A DNA stretch of 64,000 bases from Apirhabdus apintestini. GTDB taxonomy: Bacteria; Pseudomonadota; Gammaproteobacteria; Enterobacterales; Enterobacteriaceae. Location: NCBI GenBank assembly GCA_033977085.1, contig CP138906.1, positions 1,302,001 to 1,366,000 on the forward strand, in the 5' to 3' direction. The notes under the pieces are model-generated. The model had not been told where the DNA came from and searched no databases. It was given only the letters and a program-made list of their open reading frames with translations. Below, in pieces: positions 62,257-64,000 of the stretch (position 1 is its first letter; the number at the start of each line of letters is the position of its first letter). Made by a program: the position numbers and the translations under genes.

Positions 62257-64000
62257 ATGGAACATACGGGCACGCTGCTGCGCGTTCGCGGTAAGGTTCA
62301 GGGCGTTGGGTTTCGCCCTGGGTGTGGCAACTGGCGCAGGAGTTGACGCTAAACGGTGACGTCTGTAATGACGGTGAAGGCGTCCTTATTCGTGTCGATA
62401 GAGACGCGGCGGCGTTAAAGGCGCGTTTGCTGGCTGAAGTGCCGCCGCTCGCGCGTATTGACGAAATATATGAAGCCCCTGGGGCTGGGCGACGGTGCCG
62501 GTGGGGTTTACTATTCGCGCCAGCGCTCACGGGGAAATGGCGACCCAGATAGCGCCGGATGCGGCAACGTGTCCTGAGTGTCTCAGAGAAATGAATGACC
62601 CACAGCAGCGGCGCTACCGCTATCCCTTCATTAATTGCACGCACTGCGGGCCGCGCTTCACGATTATTCGCGCTATGCCGTATGACCGCCCGTTGACCTG
62701 TATGGCTGCGTTTCCACTCTGTGCGGCGTGCGACGCGGAATATCAAAACCCTGCGGATCGCCGTTTTCACGCTCAGCCTATCGCCTGTCCGCAGTGTGGA
62801 CCGCAGTTGAGCTGGCAGCAGGGCGATGAATCCCTTAATAAAGAGGCGGCGCTGCAGGCGGCGATAGCGGCGCTGGCCCGCGGCGAGATTTTGGCCATCA
62901 AAGGGTTAGGCGGTTTTCATCTTGCCTGTGATGCCTTGAATGAGCGCGCGGTGAAGCGGCTGCGGCTGCGAAAACAACGTCCGACTAAACCGCTGGCAGT
63001 TATGCTACCTGACAAGGATATTCAATGCTTACCCACCGGGCCAGAACGCTGCTTAATAGCCCGGCAGCGCCTATTGTGTTGGTCAATAAACGATGGCTGT
63101 CGCTCTGTGAAGCAATTGCGCCCGGACTGGTGGAGGTGGGCGTACTGCGGCCGTCAAATCCGCTGCAGCATTTATTGTCGCAGGCACTGGCGCGCCCGCT
63201 GGTGATGACGTCCGGTAATCTGAGCGGCCACCCTCCGGCGCTAAGTAACGCTCAGGCGCAGCAAATGCTTTCCGGGGTTGCCGACGGCTGGCTGGACCAT
63301 GACCGGGATATTGTTCAGCGCATGGATGATTCAGTATTAGGCACCGGCGGAGAGATGTTACGGCGAGCGCGTGGATTCGTCCCTGACAGGCTGTCGCTGC
63401 CGCCGGGATTTGAGCACTCACCGGCGCTGCTTTGCCTGGGGGAGACTTGAAAAATACTTTTTGTCTGGTGCGCGACGGTCAGGCGTTGCTGAGCCAGCAT
63501 TTTGGCAATCTCAGTGAAGAGGCCGTTTTTTCACAGTGGAAACAGGCGCTGGCGCACTGGCAAGACGTTTGGCAGTTTTCTGCGCAGGGGGTAGTGGTTG
63601 ATGCGCACCCTGGCTATCGTACCACGCGGTTTGGTGAAGACCTGCCGTTGCCACTGCATCGCGTTTTACACCATCATGCGCACGCGGCGGCGTGCCTGGT
63701 CGAGCACGGCTGGCCACGTGACGCCGGTGATGTCATCGCTCTGACGCTGGATGGCATCGGCTACGGACAAAGTGGCGAATTATGGGGCGGCGAGTGTTTG
63801 CGCGTAAATTATCGCGCCTGCGAAAAGCTTGGCGGCCTGCCACCGGTTGCGCTGCCCGGTGCAGATGCTGCCGCCAGGGAACCGTGGCGAAATTTGCTGG
63901 CCCAGTGGCTGGCGTTTGTACCGTACTGGCAGACGCTGCCGCAGGCAGCGGTACTAAAGGATCGCTGCTGGCAGCCTCTGGCCAGAGCTATTGCCCGCGG
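62257..64000 (+). CDS. hypF: Carbamoyltransferase HypF (partial at window end, frameshifted)
   Basis: Makes thiocarbamate for the cyanide ligands of [NiFe] hydrogenases, together with HypE. The N-terminal acylphosphatase domain has LLRVRGKVQGVGFRP. Zinc fingers follow (CPECLREMNDPQQRRYRYPF, then INCTHCGPRFTIIRAMPYDR). A YrdC-like domain (AIKGLGGFHLACDALNERAV...) and the start of the Kae1-like domain (LDGIGYGQSGELWGGEC) complete the visible part. Frame breaks lie near 62320, 62480, 63025 and 63448. The gene runs off the right edge. Confidence 0.92.

Overview
The window is a piece of an Enterobacteriaceae chromosome. Gene order and protein sequences place it in the Escherichia/Salmonella/Citrobacter neighbourhood, and it is clearly not E. 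coli K-12. Backbone genes in E. coli-like order are wzzB, hisIFAHBCDG-hisL, yeeZ, plaP, sbcB, yeeA, yeeX, yeeO, amn and mtfA, with asparagine tRNA genes between them. The window then switches abruptly to the formate hydrogenlyase locus (hypA, hycA to hycI, hydN, hypF), which lies far away in E. coli, so a chromosomal rearrangement separates mtfA from hyp/hyc here. I do not name a species.

Layout. 1-1441: end of an O-antigen cluster (rmlA 3' end) and wzzB. 1448-4033: a decayed IS200/IS605-type element split by an intact-ended IS100-like IS21-family insertion. 4144-11428: the complete his operon on the minus strand with its leader peptide, attenuator and promoter. 11556-16351: yeeZ, plaP and sbcB, with a second dead IS200-type transposase. 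16585-18303: a YdcA-like secreted peptide, a membrane acyltransferase and a small lipoprotein. 18857-22598: a three-gene GMC-type membrane dehydrogenase (FAD subunit, triheme cytochrome c, Tat-exported small subunit). 22904-28913: yeeA, yeeX, yeeO and amn with tRNA-Asn genes, two short IS200/IS605-derived repeats and a 9x8-bp tandem repeat.

28920-48069 is a 19-kb, AT-rich integrated mobile island in a tRNA-Asn gene. It is bounded by a 25-bp direct repeat of the tRNA 3' end. It has a P4-type integrase, an AlpA-like regulator, a MobA/MobL relaxase, a MobC/TraD-like accessory gene, a plasmid-like rep gene with four 21-bp iterons, a truncated H-NS-like protein, and cargo. The cargo is a PAAR/pyocin-S/colicin-E3-type ribonuclease toxin with its immunity gene, a 936-residue SIR2-domain protein, and a GHKL ATPase fused to a Shedu-like nuclease domain. 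The last two look like anti-phage defence proteins. The island's spacers hold a striking density of short perfect stem-loops, including a repeated three-hairpin module with stem-preserving changes.

48046-52242: tRNA-Asn genes, an inaA-like gene, and mtfA interrupted by a second copy of the IS100-like element. 52698-64000: a deletion joins hypA to the last codons of fhlA, removing hypBCDE here, followed by hycABCDEFGHI, hydN and the start of hypF. The sigma-54 promoters are still recognisable.

A caution for every coding entry: single-base frameshifts occur roughly once per kilobase, in essential and accessory genes alike. The two copies of the same IS disagree with each other by several single-base indels, so many frameshifts are probably sequence or assembly errors. 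I annotate such genes over their full span and say where the frame breaks. Losses by insertion or large deletion (mtfA, hypA/fhlA) cannot be explained that way.
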